Positions 20,158 to 29,223 of a stretch of DNA of 64,000 bases are shown here, one piece after another. Every line of letters starts with the position of its first letter. Position 1 is the stretch's first letter. Both the position numbers and the translations under genes were made by a program. Under the pieces are notes generated by a model. It was not told the DNA's origin. It worked only from the letters and a program-made list of their open reading frames with translations, and did no database searches. This DNA comes from Akkermansia muciniphila (GTDB lineage: Bacteria; Verrucomicrobiota; Verrucomicrobiia; Opitutales; Opitutaceae), in assembly GCA_945898185.1 (NCBI GenBank), contig CAMDHP010000003.1:1-64000 (forward strand), in the 5' to 3' direction.

Positions 20158-20184
20158 ACAAAGTAACCTAATAGGTTACTTTGT
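20158..20184. repeat. 27-bp palindrome between upp and the DUF1295 gene
   Basis: The arms acaaagtaacct and aggttactttgt (12 bp, perfect) flank a 3-base centre (aat). It lies 10 bases beyond the upp stop codon on the minus strand, and in the leader of the DUF1295 gene. On the plus strand it is followed by tttg, so the U-tract for a minus-strand terminator is poor. It may be an operator or a weak bidirectional terminator. Confidence 0.55.
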
Positions 20185-20193
20185 TTTGAGGGC

Positions 20194-20808
20194 TCAGGTG
20201 CCGTAGAGGCGGTCGCCGAAATCGCCGAGGCCGGGGAGAATGTATTTTTGGGCGTTTAACCCGCGGTCGAGGGCGGCGGTGAAAATCGAGACCTTCGGGT
20301 GCGCTTTCTCCACGGCGGCGACGCCTTCTGGCGAGGCCACGATGACAACCAGGCTGAGCTGGATCGCACCGGCTTCGCGCAGGAGGTCGAGGGCGGTGAC
20401 GGCGCTGCCGCCGGTGGCGAGCATGGGGTCAACGCAGAGCACGCGTTTGCCAGCGAGCGGGGGGAGTTTGCAGTAGTAGCTGCGGGAGACAGCAATCTGG
20501 TGGTCACGCTCGAGGCCGACGTAGCCAACGGAGACCTCGGGAAAAAGGTCGAGGTAGGGCTGCACCATGCCGAGACCGGCGCGAAGAATGGGAACCACGA
20601 CCAGCCCTTCGGCGAGGATTTTTCCGGTGTGGGGTTCGAGCGGCGTATTCACTGCGTGACTACGGGTTGGGAGATCGCGGGTGGCGTCGAGTGCGAGCAG
20701 CAAACCGAGCTGGTGCGAGAGGGTGCGAAAGGTGGCCGGCTCGGTGGTGCGGTCGCGCAGGTGGGTGAGCGCGTGGTTGGCGAGCGGGTGCTGGAGAATG
20801 TGGAGCAT
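20194..20808 (-). CDS. upp: Uracil phosphoribosyltransferase
   Basis: Upp salvages uracil to UMP using PRPP. The 204-residue protein has the family N-terminus (LQHPLANHALTHLRDRTTEPATFR), the VVPILRAGLGMVQPYLDL segment, the PRPP loop VLCVDPMLATGGSAVTA and the C-terminal YILPGLGDFGDRLYGT that binds uracil. Length is normal. The start is the ATG at 20808. It lies 142 bp downstream of a nucleoside deoxyribosyltransferase-like gene on the same strand, which fits a loose nucleobase-salvage grouping. A palindrome follows the stop codon. Confidence 0.95.
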   Translation of the reverse strand: MLHILQHPLANHALTHLRDRTTEPATFRTLSHQLGLLLALDATRDLPTRSHAVNTPLEPHTGKILAEGLVVVPILRAGLGMVQPYLDLFPEVSVGYVGLERDHQIAVSRSYYCKLPPLAGKRVLCVDPMLATGGSAVTALDLLREAGAIQLSLVVIVASPEGVAAVEKAHPKVSIFTAALDRGLNAQKYILPGLGDFGDRLYGT

Positions 20809-20859
20809 GGGAGGAAGACGGAGACCTAAGGGCGCAGACGAGGAAAAGGTCGGGGAAAT

Positions 20860-20886
20860 CGTTCTCGTTCTCTTACTCGTTCTCGA
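20860..20886. repeat. GTTCTC-type short repeat tract
   Basis: The intergenic tract cgttctcgttctcttactcgttctcga consists of imperfect 6-mer units. Reverse-complement-like versions (gggaacgggaatgagaaagagaatggg) appear near 46901, suggesting a dispersed simple-repeat family. Confidence 0.45.
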
Positions 20887-20950
20887 GGTTTTTTGGGGAG
20901 CTTGCGACGAAGGATGCGGTCGCGAACGAAAATGATGCCGGACAGACGGA

Positions 20951-21670
20951 TTAGATGAGGTTTTTGCGGACTTTGTGTTCGAGGAGCTTTTCGAATTCTT
21001 TGCGGAGTTTTTTGAGGTCGCCGCGAAAGGCGGGCATCAGGGCGAGCCAATTGTATACCGCCTCGCGGACGTATTTGGGCATGGCGGGCTCTTGCTTGGC
21101 GACGCGGTCAAGGCCGCGGACGGCGAGGGTGGCGATCTGCTCGCACATGCGCTGGGCGGTTGCGGAGCTGTGCTGGCCGGCTAGGCGGACAAGGTCGTCG
21201 AGGTGGGCGCGGCGGGCGGCGGCGTGGGCTTTTTTGTAGAGCGCCATGCTGTTGACCGGCAGAGAGACCGTGCGCGGGTAGAAGCTGGCCATCAAGTTCC
21301 ACGGATCGCCGCCGGGTTGATCGCCGGCGGAGCGGAAATCGCTGCGAAGGATGACGGACGGTATGTCGGCAAACTTGGCGAACATGAACTCGACGACGGT
21401 GCCACTATCGAGCTCGGGGCCATCGAAGTTGAAGAGGGCGAAGTCGCAGTCGAGCAGACTGCGGATATCCTTGTCGCGAATGAGTTGGGGGTGAGTGCCG
21501 CGCAGCTCAAAATCCTGCGGGAGGCGGCAGAGGTAGCGACCGTGCGAGGCGGCCTGAATGGCCTCGGCGAGGTAGGCGTTACCGATGAGATGCTTGGAGG
21601 AAAAGAGCTCGCCGGCGAAATAAACGGTGGAGCTTTTTTTTTGGGGTTTGGCGGGGGTGGCGCGCGACAT
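20951..21670 (-). CDS. Nucleoside 2-deoxyribosyltransferase-like protein
   Basis: The 239-residue protein begins at the ATG at 21670 (MSRATPAKPQKK) and soon shows VYFAGELFSSKHLIGNAYLAEAI. The motif FNFDGPELDSGTVVEFMFAK matches the Asp-x-Gly-Thr-x-x-Glu active-site region of nucleoside 2-deoxyribosyltransferases. These cleave or exchange the base of deoxyribonucleosides. The C-terminal ~90 residues are helical and basic, longer than in minimal NDT enzymes, so the substrate may differ. The track ORF extends 68 codons upstream without protein-like content. Near upp, consistent with nucleobase salvage. Confidence 0.8.
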   Translation of the reverse strand: MSRATPAKPQKKSSTVYFAGELFSSKHLIGNAYLAEAIQAASHGRYLCRLPQDFELRGTHPQLIRDKDIRSLLDCDFALFNFDGPELDSGTVVEFMFAKFADIPSVILRSDFRSAGDQPGGDPWNLMASFYPRTVSLPVNSMALYKKAHAAARRAHLDDLVRLAGQHSSATAQRMCEQIATLAVRGLDRVAKQEPAMPKYVREAVYNWLALMPAFRGDLKKLRKEFEKLLEHKVRKNLI

Positions 21671-21750
21671 GGGGTGGTGTGTTTGGGTAAGAGCGAAAGC
21701 AGGAAACGCGCCTCGGAGTAACGGCGCGGAGCGGGGACGGGAATCACGAC

Positions 21751-22476
21751 TCAACCGATGAGTTTGCTGAGACGGGTGCGATACTTTTGGGAGAGCTCGA
21801 TATTGGCTTCCATGCCCCCCGGGAGGTTTTGACTGCGAACGAGCGGAAGGGGGTGGCCGTGGTCGCGGAGCCATTCGAGGACGGCGACCATGAGGAGGTT
21901 GAGGAGGGTGCAGCCGATGAGGGTGGACGTGGGGCCGGCGAACTGGCCCGGAGTGATCTCAGTGATGGCGTCGCCCGGGACGCCGAGGTTGTCGAGGGTG
22001 TGGTCGGCGATCACGTGGAGGTTTTGACCGCCGGGGTGGACGGTGGCGGCGGTGCTGCTCATGGCGAGCGAGGTGAGGCCGACGACGGTGAGGCCTTTTT
22101 TCTTGGCGTGGAGAGCGACCTCGATGGGCGAGGCGTTTTTCCCGGAGTTGGAGATGACGATGATGGTCTCGCCGGGGCGGAGGCCGTAGTGGTGATCGTG
22201 GCGCTGGGCGAGGCGGGTGCCGTAGCCGACGACATTTTCCGAGAAACCGTAGCCGGGGTCGAAGAGGCCGGTGACGGGCATCAAGCCGCCGGCGCGACCA
22301 ATGATCTCGCGGGCGATCATCTCGGAGTGGCCGGATCCGAAGGTGTGGAGCACGCCACCAGCGGCGATTGAGGCGCCGATGACCGGCGCAAGCGCGGCGA
22401 GGGTGGCGGCGTTTTTATCGCGGGCGCGGGCGAGGAGTGCAAGGGAGTCGGCGTAGTAGGTGTCGGCGAGGGACAT
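21751..22476 (-). CDS. SIS-domain protein, UPF0309-like
   Basis: This 241-residue sugar-isomerase-fold protein has GGVLHTFGSGHSEMIAREIIGRAGGLMPV, the phosphosugar-binding stretch IIVISNSGKNASPIEVALHAKKKGLTVVGLTS, and a C-terminal NLPGGMEANIELSQKYRTRLSKL. This matches the UPF0309 branch of SIS proteins, presumed to bind phosphorylated amino sugars as an isomerase or sensor. There is no DNA-binding domain, so it is not an RpiR regulator. It lies 17 bp downstream of the lpxR-like gene on the same strand, though a functional link to cell-envelope sugars is only speculative. Confidence 0.82.
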   Translation of the reverse strand: MSLADTYYADSLALLARARDKNAATLAALAPVIGASIAAGGVLHTFGSGHSEMIAREIIGRAGGLMPVTGLFDPGYGFSENVVGYGTRLAQRHDHHYGLRPGETIIVISNSGKNASPIEVALHAKKKGLTVVGLTSLAMSSTAATVHPGGQNLHVIADHTLDNLGVPGDAITEITPGQFAGPTSTLIGCTLLNLLMVAVLEWLRDHGHPLPLVRSQNLPGGMEANIELSQKYRTRLSKLIG

Positions 22477-22493
22477 GGTGGGGAGTCGGGAGG

Positions 22494-23549
22494 CTAGTAG
22501 AAGTAGGTGAGGCTGAGGGAGCCGAAGACCTGGGCGTCGGGCTGGCCTTTGAATTCTTTGGTGCGGAAGGCTTGGGCATAGGTGAACTGCCAGCTTGTAG
22601 TGCCAATGCCGATACCAGTGACGAAGTCGCCGACTAAGGGGCGCTTGGCGATAGAGGGGCGGTCGTTGAAGGTGTTACCGTCGAGGGTGAGGTCGCGAGC
22701 GACGGCGCGGCCGTCCACCTGGCCAAAGAGCCAGATGCCGAAGGGGGCGCGGTGGGAGGCGTTGGAGTCGCCGGAAGGGCGGATGAGGTTGGTGCCGAAG
22801 TCGGCGGGGAGAGCGTAGCCGAGGCGGACGGAAGCGCCCGCGTTGGCGTAGGTGAAAATGTTGCCGGCGCTGAAGCCGGCGTGGGGAATTAAGTCGGCAC
22901 TGAGGCCAGTGCGGGCGCCGGAGCTGGAGAGGCGCCACTTGTGCTCGTAAACGAGGTTCAGGCCAGGCTCGCTATCGAGCTGGTTGTCCCAGCCTTTCGC
23001 GGTCTCGACGTTGATGAGTTTGTGGTAGTTGTTTTGGACGAACTCGCCGAGTGCCCAGTCGCCGCCGCCGGCGCCGAGCTGGACCTCGACGGTGGAGAGG
23101 CGGGCGTGGGTTTCGCCGGAGGCAGCGGGGTAGTAACTTTGGAAGGTAAACCCGGCGTAGAGCCAGGCGGCGTAGGGGCGGTCGGCGGGCTGGTAGAGAG
23201 TGGTTTGGGTGTCGGTGGGAGTGTAGATCTGATGCCCGAGGGAGAGGCCAAGCTTGGGGATGGCGTGGTCGGTCATGAGCGGCCGCAGGGCGCGGGAGAG
23301 GGCGCGCAGGGGGCCAGGCACGGTATCGCTGTCGAAGGCGCGGAGGTTGGCGGAGAGGACCGAGAGTTTTATGCCGTCGGTGTAGTTGCGATCGGTGCCA
23401 GCGAACTTGTCGTTCTCGATGTAGAGCGAAAGAGAGCCAAAGCGGAGCTCATCGGACTCGACGGCGGCGGCAGGAATGGCCGCGGGCGCGGCGGTTTGAG
23501 CGAAAGAAGCGAGCGGAAGGCAGGCGGAGAGCAGAAAGAAGCGGCGCAT
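22494..23549 (-). CDS. LpxR-like outer-membrane lipid A deacylase (DUF2219)
   Basis: This 351-residue exported beta-barrel protein starts at the ATG at 23549, with signal peptide MRRFFLLSACLPLASFAQ. It has the family signature LYIENDKFAGTDRNYTDGIKLS; the Asn-Asp pair at about 46-47 corresponds to the LpxR catalytic/calcium region. LGLSLGHQIYTPTDT follows, containing the probable catalytic His. The chain ends in an aromatic residue (TYFY), as barrels do. LpxR removes the 3'-acyloxyacyl group from lipid A in the outer leaflet. That activity is inferred only. Close upstream neighbour (13 bp) is an rRNA-type methyltransferase. Confidence 0.85.
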   Translation of the reverse strand: MRRFFLLSACLPLASFAQTAAPAAIPAAAVESDELRFGSLSLYIENDKFAGTDRNYTDGIKLSVLSANLRAFDSDTVPGPLRALSRALRPLMTDHAIPKLGLSLGHQIYTPTDTQTTLYQPADRPYAAWLYAGFTFQSYYPAASGETHARLSTVEVQLGAGGGDWALGEFVQNNYHKLINVETAKGWDNQLDSEPGLNLVYEHKWRLSSSGARTGLSADLIPHAGFSAGNIFTYANAGASVRLGYALPADFGTNLIRPSGDSNASHRAPFGIWLFGQVDGRAVARDLTLDGNTFNDRPSIAKRPLVGDFVTGIGIGTTSWQFTYAQAFRTKEFKGQPDAQVFGSLSLTYFY

Positions 23550-23562
23550 GGAAAGGGGAATT

Positions 23563-24480
23563 TTAGGCGGGGGCCTGCCAGCGGCCGTAGATTCCGCACG
23601 GGAGGACCTTGCCGATTGCCCCGTCAGCTTGGATAGGGAGGCCAATTTCACCGCCTTCGAGGGTGCCGCCGAGGTCGTCCAGGAGGGAGTGGAGGAGGTT
23701 CACCACTACGGTGGGCGAGAGGCGGGCGGTGTAGGCGTTGATGAGGAAGAAGACAGGTTGCGGAGTGAGGATCTCACGGCATTCGCGGAGGAGTTCCCAA
23801 AGGCTGTCTTCGAGGCGCCACATCTCGCCGCCGGTGCCACGGCCGTAAGTGGGTGGGTCCATGATGATGGCGTCGTAGCGGCGGCCGCGCTTGATCTCGC
23901 GACGGACGAATTTGAGACAGTCGTCCACGATGTAGCGAATGGGGGCCTCGGCGAGGCCGGAGAGGGCGGCGTTTTCCTTGCACCATTTGACCATACCCTC
24001 GGAGGCGTCCACGTGGGTAACGCTGGCGCCGGCCTTGGCGGCAGCACAGGTGGCGGCGCCGGTGTAGCCGAAGAGATTGAGGACGTTGACCTCGCGGCCC
24101 GTGGCGCGAGCAGCGCGGATGCGCTCGAAGCACCATTCCCAGTTGACCGCCTGTTCAGGGAAAAGGCCGGTGTGCTTAAAACTGGTTGGCTGGATGCGGA
24201 AAGTGAGGCCGAGGCGCTCGTAGCCAATGTTCCAGTTTTCGGGGAGGGGTTTTTTGTATTCCCAGCGGCCACCACCCTGTTCGCTTCGGTGGTAATACCC
24301 GTCCCAGTCGCGCCACTCCGGGCTGCCGGTCTTGGGCCAGATGACCTGCGGATCGGGGCGCACGAGGGTAAATCGGCCCCAGCGTTCCTGCTTCATGCCG
24401 AAGCCGCAGTGGAGCAATTGATAATCACGCCAGCCATCGGCGACGAGGAGGGGGGAGCGTTGGATAACGGGAGCGGACAC
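23563..24480 (-). CDS. RlmI-like class I SAM-dependent methyltransferase
   Basis: This 305-residue enzyme matches the catalytic half of the RlmI/RlmK family (23S rRNA m5C or m7G methylation). Visible are LGLTFRIQPTSFKHTGLFPEQAVNW, the SAM motif VNVLNLFGYTGAATCAAAKAGASVTHVDAS and the catalytic-type IIMDPPTYGRG. The N-terminal PUA domain of RlmI is missing; residues 1-80 instead carry a tryptophan-rich region. The substrate could be another RNA. Start ATG at 24480. Operon-like spacing with the lpxR-like gene downstream. Confidence 0.83.
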   Translation of the reverse strand: MSAPVIQRSPLLVADGWRDYQLLHCGFGMKQERWGRFTLVRPDPQVIWPKTGSPEWRDWDGYYHRSEQGGGRWEYKKPLPENWNIGYERLGLTFRIQPTSFKHTGLFPEQAVNWEWCFERIRAARATGREVNVLNLFGYTGAATCAAAKAGASVTHVDASEGMVKWCKENAALSGLAEAPIRYIVDDCLKFVRREIKRGRRYDAIIMDPPTYGRGTGGEMWRLEDSLWELLRECREILTPQPVFFLINAYTARLSPTVVVNLLHSLLDDLGGTLEGGEIGLPIQADGAIGKVLPCGIYGRWQAPA

Positions 24481-24564
24481 GATGCGTGGAGCGAAGGCGC
24501 GACGGGCGAGGGTGTCGAGCGTGCAGCCTTGGCCGGAGTGCCGGCGGACGCGGGGCTGATCCGG

Positions 24565-25830
24565 TCAACGGAAGGCAGTCCGGAGCGGAGCGTTAGTCGC
24601 GGCATGCGGTGCGGCAGCGCGTAGACGATGGGCGAGCACGACGGTCACGATGAAGGCGGCGGTGGCGACCCAGCCAACCCGGTCGTAGTCGACCAGGCGG
24701 CCTGAAACATTGCGGGTGATGAGCGCGCCGCCCGCAATGTTGGCGAGGGCGCCGGCGCCCTGCTGCACAGCGGAATTCAGGCTCATGAAACCACCGCGAA
24801 AGCGCGGCTCGACAGCGTTGACGACGAGGGTGGTGGCAGGGCCGAAGCGGCCGGACATGCCGATGAAAAGCAGAGTTGTGATAGCGAGCACGACCGGAAG
24901 CGGCGAGGGGCCGAGGTGAGTGACGAGCAAGGTGGCGGCGATGGCGGGCAGGCTGATCCAGGCGAGCACTTTAAATTTATCGTGACGGTCGGTCAGGCGG
25001 CCCATGATCGGCGTGGCGATGAACGTGGCGACACCTCCGCAGAAATAAATCCACGGCAGGCGGGAGTCGGAGATACCGACATTGGCGACCAGACTCGGAG
25101 CCATGAACGGGATAAGGCAGCCGCTGGCGGTGACGAGACCGGCCGTGACCGCGAAGCCGCGCCAGTGCACGCTCTCGGCGAGGATGCCGCGCATCTGCGC
25201 GAGGGGCGAGACGAGACGGGCCGCACGATCAGGCGCGCGGTGGGGAAGAAAACGCGCGATGGCCAGACCGATGGGAATCGCGAGGCCCGCGAGGAGGAAG
25301 AACGGTGCGTGCCAGCCGAAGTGGTTGACCAGAGTTAGGCCCAGCGGCACGCCCGCAACGGTAGCGAGCGGGAAGGCAGACATGACGAATGACATGCCGC
25401 GACCGCGCCGCTCCGGGGGAACGACATCGGCCACCATCGCCACCACGACGGAGCCGGCGAGGCCGCCGCAAACGCCGGCGGCCAGACGCGCAGCGAGCAA
25501 AGCGAAGTGAGTCGGGGCAATGGCGCAGCCGAGGGTGGCCAGCGCGAAGCCGCAGTAGAGCCACAGCAAAGCGTGTTTGCGATCAATCCGGTCGAGGAAA
25601 AAACCGCCCAGCAATCCCGCCACGGCGGCCGCACCGCCATAGGCCGCAACGAGGTGGCTGAACTGCGCCGGAGAGAGATTAAACTCCCGCATGAGCCCCG
25701 CGCCGAGGGGCATCATGATCATATAGTCGAGGATGTGAGTGAACTGCACCGCCGCGAGAGTGAGCAAGATGGTGCGCTCCGCTGGATGGCGGGTGGCGGC
25801 AGGGGCCCGAGTTGGCGAGGCGGCGGACAT
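24565..25830 (-). CDS. MFS transporter
   Basis: The protein has 421 residues and 12 predicted membrane helices. The MFS loop 2-3 motif appears as GGFFLDRIDRKHALL, and the loop after helix 4 as VPPERRGRGMSFVMSAFPLA. The opening TLAAVQFTHILDYMIMMPLG resembles arabinose/drug-efflux (AraJ/YdhP-like) members. Substrate unknown. I prefer the ATG at 25830 over the GTG at 25839. It follows the DUF4199 and tatA genes on the same strand with a short gap. Confidence 0.88.
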   Translation of the reverse strand: MSAASPTRAPAATRHPAERTILLTLAAVQFTHILDYMIMMPLGAGLMREFNLSPAQFSHLVAAYGGAAAVAGLLGGFFLDRIDRKHALLWLYCGFALATLGCAIAPTHFALLAARLAAGVCGGLAGSVVVAMVADVVPPERRGRGMSFVMSAFPLATVAGVPLGLTLVNHFGWHAPFFLLAGLAIPIGLAIARFLPHRAPDRAARLVSPLAQMRGILAESVHWRGFAVTAGLVTASGCLIPFMAPSLVANVGISDSRLPWIYFCGGVATFIATPIMGRLTDRHDKFKVLAWISLPAIAATLLVTHLGPSPLPVVLAITTLLFIGMSGRFGPATTLVVNAVEPRFRGGFMSLNSAVQQGAGALANIAGGALITRNVSGRLVDYDRVGWVATAAFIVTVVLAHRLRAAAPHAATNAPLRTAFR

Positions 25831-25890
25831 GGCGGGCACGATGCGCGAGTCCGTCGAATGCGCAAAGGCCGTCGCCGGCAGAAGTCGCGC

Positions 25891-26427
25891 CTAGTCGGTT
25901 TTGATGGCCGCGTCGCGGCGGGCGGCGGCACGGAAAATCAGGGCGAAGGCGATCCCCATTAAAGTGGCGAACAAAAAGGTGGGCACGCCGTAGATGATAC
26001 CGCGGAAGATTGGGGAGGTGGCATGGTCAATTTGCCGCATATCCTCCGCAAGCTTCTCAGGCGAAAGGGTGGCGAGGTGGGCCTTAGCGCGTTCGAGAAT
26101 ATCATTCCGCTGGAGGTCGCGCAGGCCGGGGTTAATGAATGCGAGGTAGGCGTATTGGCCGAGGCCGGTGAAGAGCGCACCCAACAATGCGGTCAGGGCT
26201 GCACCCTTGGCCGACTGGCCAATAGTCTCGGTCTGGCCGCGAGCTTTGGCGGCGCGGTAGGCCAGCGAGACAACGATCATCAAGAGGATGAAGCCGACGA
26301 GGCTCTCGGTTTGCATCGCGTTGGAAAGGCGCGCGGGGTCGCTATGCAATCCCATTGCAAATACAACGAGACTCGAGGCGAGCTGCCCGAGACCGATAAG
26401 AAATCCGTAGAGAAGCGTGGGCGACAT
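25891..26427 (-). CDS. DUF4199 family membrane protein
   Basis: This 178-residue protein has four membrane segments (about 5-25, 40-58, 75-97, 148-168) and a polar linker between the last two (ILERAKAHLATLSPEKLAEDMRQI). This architecture and length match DUF4199, a family of unknown function frequent in Bacteroidota and Verrucomicrobiota. It lies 9 bp downstream of tatA and is probably co-transcribed. No catalytic motif is seen. Confidence 0.75.
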   Translation of the reverse strand: MSPTLLYGFLIGLGQLASSLVVFAMGLHSDPARLSNAMQTESLVGFILLMIVVSLAYRAAKARGQTETIGQSAKGAALTALLGALFTGLGQYAYLAFINPGLRDLQRNDILERAKAHLATLSPEKLAEDMRQIDHATSPIFRGIIYGVPTFLFATLMGIAFALIFRAAARRDAAIKTD

Positions 26428-26436
26428 GGCGGTAAA

Positions 26437-26805
26437 TCAGGAATCGGGCGTAGACGAGGCCGGCGGGATGGCGGCCGGGCCGGCGGGGGGCGCGGCGGGG
26501 TCCTCGAGCGCTGGAGTTGGCGGCGGCGGCGGTTCGACCGCGCGGGGCTGGACGGCGGGCGGGGCGCGGCGGGGCGGCGGAGCGGGCGGCGGTTCTTCGA
26601 GAGCACGCTTAAGCTGATCCTCAACGCCGGCGGTAGCTTTTTTGAATTCGCGGATGGCTTTGCCGAGGGTGCGGGCCATGTCCGGCATACCCTTGCCACC
26701 GAAGAGGAGCAGGCCGATTACGAATACGAGGAGCATCTCCATGCCACCGACGCCGTCGAGGAAGGCGAGCGGGCTGGCGGGAATGGAGGCGAGATCGGCG
26801 TGCAT
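26437..26805 (-). CDS. tatA: Twin-arginine translocase subunit TatA/TatB
   Basis: This is the pore-forming or receptor subunit of the Tat pathway, which exports folded proteins. The 122-residue protein has one N-terminal membrane helix (MEMLLVFVIGLLLF), the Phe-Gly hinge (LLFGGKGMPDMART) and an amphipathic helix (LGKAIREFKKATAG). A long proline/alanine-rich tail follows. TatA and TatB are hard to tell apart by sequence; TatA is more likely given the FGGKG hinge. No tatC is in the window. The first ~20 residues before the helix are longer than usual, so an internal start (Met22 or Met24) is possible. Confidence 0.87.
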   Translation of the reverse strand: MHADLASIPASPLAFLDGVGGMEMLLVFVIGLLLFGGKGMPDMARTLGKAIREFKKATAGVEDQLKRALEEPPPAPPPRRAPPAVQPRAVEPPPPPTPALEDPAAPPAGPAAIPPASSTPDS

Positions 26806-26833
26806 GACGGCGGGAGTTTGCGATGCTCCGCAA

Positions 26834-27772
26834 TCAAGACGCGAGGCCGACTTGCACCACGAAACTCTCGCTGCGGCCCGGCGGCACCCAGTGAAGACCG
26901 AGCTTGGTCTCGGGGGCGTTGGCAGGCCCCATCCAGGGTTCGATGCAGAAATAAGGCGCGTCGGGCGATCCGGACCAAGTAACGAAGGTGGCGTCGGCCG
27001 GAGGAGGGAGTTTTTTATCCATGCCGATACTCACGCTCAGTGTGCCCGAGGATCCGCCAGTGGCGGGGGAGAGGGTGGCGACGGGGGCGCTTAGGCCGAG
27101 GTGGAAGGTATCAATCCAATCTGGATTGGAAAGGGCGGCGGTTGCGGGAAGGTTGGGGCCGGGCACGAGCTGCCCTGCTTTATCCTGACGGAGGCGGCGG
27201 GTGGCGGGCACGGTGAGTTGATAGTCGGCGCGGGTGCGGCCGTCCTCCCATGGTGCGGTAAAATAAAAGTGGTGTCCGGCGCTCCACGGAATGGGACGGG
27301 AGCTAAGGTTTTTGAGAACAAACTCGCAAGTCAGTCCGGCGGATGCAAAGCGGTAACCGACGGTGAATTCGTAGTCGTAGGGGTAGGCCTGGCGGGCGGC
27401 GTCGTCGGGCAGGAGGGTCGCCGAGAAGCCGGTGGCGTCGGCGCGATCAATGCGGAACTTTCCCTGCCGGGCGATGCCGTGCATGGGCATGGGGCGGCGG
27501 ATATCATCGGCGTCGCGCCAGAAGTGAATATCTCCGCGATCGAAGGCGCGGGCGTTGAAGGGAAATAGGATAGGATTACCGCCGCGCACTGAGGAGAAGT
27601 TGTCCAGATCGGCGAGTTCGGGCCAGTGGATGACATCGCGGACGGAGCCGTCGGCATGGGTGAGGTGCCAGTTCATCAAGCGCGCGCCGCGCTCGGGCAA
27701 GGCAAGGAAGGTGGACTGGCCGACCTGCCAGCGATGAAGGATCTGGCCGAGATAGGGAACGGTTTCGAACAT
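26834..27772 (-). CDS. Aldose 1-epimerase family protein
   Basis: This ~312-residue protein has the galactose-mutarotase-like beta-sandwich. Visible features are GGNPILFPFNAR near residue 75, PMPMHGIARQGKF with the early catalytic His, SAGHHFYFTAPW with the central catalytic His, and PYFCIEPWMGPANAPET with the catalytic Glu. It interconverts alpha and beta anomers of an aldose or aldose 6-phosphate. The preferred start is the ATG at 27772 (MFETVPYLGQ); the track start is 13 codons earlier. First gene of a probable operon with tatA, DUF4199 and MFS genes. Confidence 0.87.
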   Translation of the reverse strand: MFETVPYLGQILHRWQVGQSTFLALPERGARLMNWHLTHADGSVRDVIHWPELADLDNFSSVRGGNPILFPFNARAFDRGDIHFWRDADDIRRPMPMHGIARQGKFRIDRADATGFSATLLPDDAARQAYPYDYEFTVGYRFASAGLTCEFVLKNLSSRPIPWSAGHHFYFTAPWEDGRTRADYQLTVPATRRLRQDKAGQLVPGPNLPATAALSNPDWIDTFHLGLSAPVATLSPATGGSSGTLSVSIGMDKKLPPPADATFVTWSGSPDAPYFCIEPWMGPANAPETKLGLHWVPPGRSESFVVQVGLAS

Positions 27773-27915
27773 GCGGAGGCAGGTCATGAAGCGGCGGGCG
27801 GCGGGCGGCAAAGGGTTTTTCGCGATGCGGGCTTTGGAGTTGTGCCCCGGCGAGCGGAGTCGCTATGGGAGAAACGTGTGAAAGTGACCTTTCGGGGGAA
27901 TTTTTCGCGCGCAGC

Positions 27916-27991
27916 GTCCCTATAGCTCAAGTGGATAGAGCGGCCGTTTCCTAAACGGCATATCCGTGTTCGACTCACGGTGGGGACACCA
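27916..27991 (+). tRNA. tRNA-Arg (anticodon CCT)
   Basis: The 76-nt sequence folds into a standard cloverleaf. The acceptor gtcccta pairs with tggggac, the D-arm is gctc...gagc, and the anticodon stem gccgt/acggc carries loop ttcctaa (CCT, reading AGG). The T-arm is ccgtg-ttcgact-cacgg. CCA is encoded. It sits just upstream of aroC on the same strand. Confidence 0.95.
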
Positions 27992-28060
27992 GCGCGGCGC
28001 TGGCAAAAACGGTTTTGCCTCTTGCGGCGTTACGGGTCGGTCCCAACCTTGACCGTCTCA

Positions 28061-29185
28061 ATGCCCAACAGTTTTGGCCATATTTTCCGCATCACGACCT
28101 GGGGCGAAAGCCACGGTCCCGCCATCGGCGTAGTCATCGACGGCTGCCCGCCGCGCCTGCCAATAACCGCCGCTGAAATCCAGGCCGAGCTCGACCGCCG
28201 GCGCCCCGGCCAGAGTGACATCACCACGCCGCGCAAGGAGGCCGATACCGTTGAGATCCTTTCCGGCGTCTTCGAGGGCCGCACCACCGGCACGCCCATT
28301 TCCCTGCTTGTGCGTAACACCGACCAGCGATCCTCCGCCTACGCCGAGATGAAGCTGGCTTACCGCCCCTCGCACGCGGACTTCACCTACGATACCAAGT
28401 TCGGCATCCGCGATCCGCACGGCGGCGGTCGCAGCTCCGCCCGCGAGACCATCGGGCGCGTCGCAGCAGGTGCACTGGCCAAAAAAATCCTCGCCGCCGC
28501 CAGGCCTTACCCCAGCCGTCCCGCCACCGGGCCGGTCGAGATCCGCGCCTACATCACGAGTATTCACGACATAGTAATGCCGGCCTCGGCAGCGGTGGAT
28601 TTTCCCACCCTCGAAGCGGTCGAGGCGACGCCTGTGCGCTGCCCACATGCCTCAACCGCCGCCGCCATGATCGAACGCATCAAGGCGGTGCGCAGCGAGG
28701 GCGACTCAGTCGGCGGCGTCATCGAATGCCGCGTGCGTGGCCTGCCGGTCGGCCTCGGCGAACCTGTCTTCGACCGCCTCGAAGCCGATCTCGCGAAGGC
28801 GATGCTGTCGTTACCCGCCACGAAGGGTTTTGAAATTGGCAGCGGCTTCGGCGGCACCCTCCTGCGCGGCTCCGAGCACAACGACCTTTTTGAAACCCGC
28901 GACGGCCGCGTGCGCACCGTCACCAACCGCTCCGGCGGCACGCAAGGAGGCATCAGTAACGGCGAGGAACTCGTCTTCCGCGTCGCCTTCAAGCCCACCG
29001 CCACCATCCTCCGCAGCCAGCCCACCGTGGACCTCGCGGGCAACGCCACCGACCTTATGGGCAAGGGCCGCCACGATCCCTGCGTCGTGCCCCGCGCTGT
29101 CCCGATCGTCGAGGCGATGACGGCACTCGTGCTGCTGGACCACTGGATGCGCGACGCCGCGCAGAACCACACCTTCGCCCTTTAA
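28061..29185 (+). CDS. aroC: Chorismate synthase
   Basis: AroC makes chorismate from EPSP, the last shared step of aromatic amino acid synthesis, using reduced FMN. The 374-residue protein has all three family signatures: [20 protein letters not shown] at the start, then [22 protein letters not shown], and later [24 protein letters not shown] with [14 protein letters not shown]. Length is normal. The start is the ATG at 28061; the track ORF begins inside tRNA-Arg. It follows the tRNA by 69 bp. No other shikimate genes are in the window. Confidence 0.97.
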   Translation: MPNSFGHIFRITTWGESHGPAIGVVIDGCPPRLPITAAEIQAELDRRRPGQSDITTPRKEADTVEILSGVFEGRTTGTPISLLVRNTDQRSSAYAEMKLAYRPSHADFTYDTKFGIRDPHGGGRSSARETIGRVAAGALAKKILAAARPYPSRPATGPVEIRAYITSIHDIVMPASAAVDFPTLEAVEATPVRCPHASTAAAMIERIKAVRSEGDSVGGVIECRVRGLPVGLGEPVFDRLEADLAKAMLSLPATKGFEIGSGFGGTLLRGSEHNDLFETRDGRVRTVTNRSGGTQGGISNGEELVFRVAFKPTATILRSQPTVDLAGNATDLMGKGRHDPCVVPRAVPIVEAMTALVLLDHWMRDAAQNHTFAL

Positions 29186-29223
29186 CACCTGCGCCGTCGC
29201 CGTCAGCCGTTTCAAAACTTCCG

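Noticed and set aside
23548-24624. 358-residue plus-strand ORF
   Set aside because: Antisense to the RlmI-like methyltransferase; no recognisable domain.
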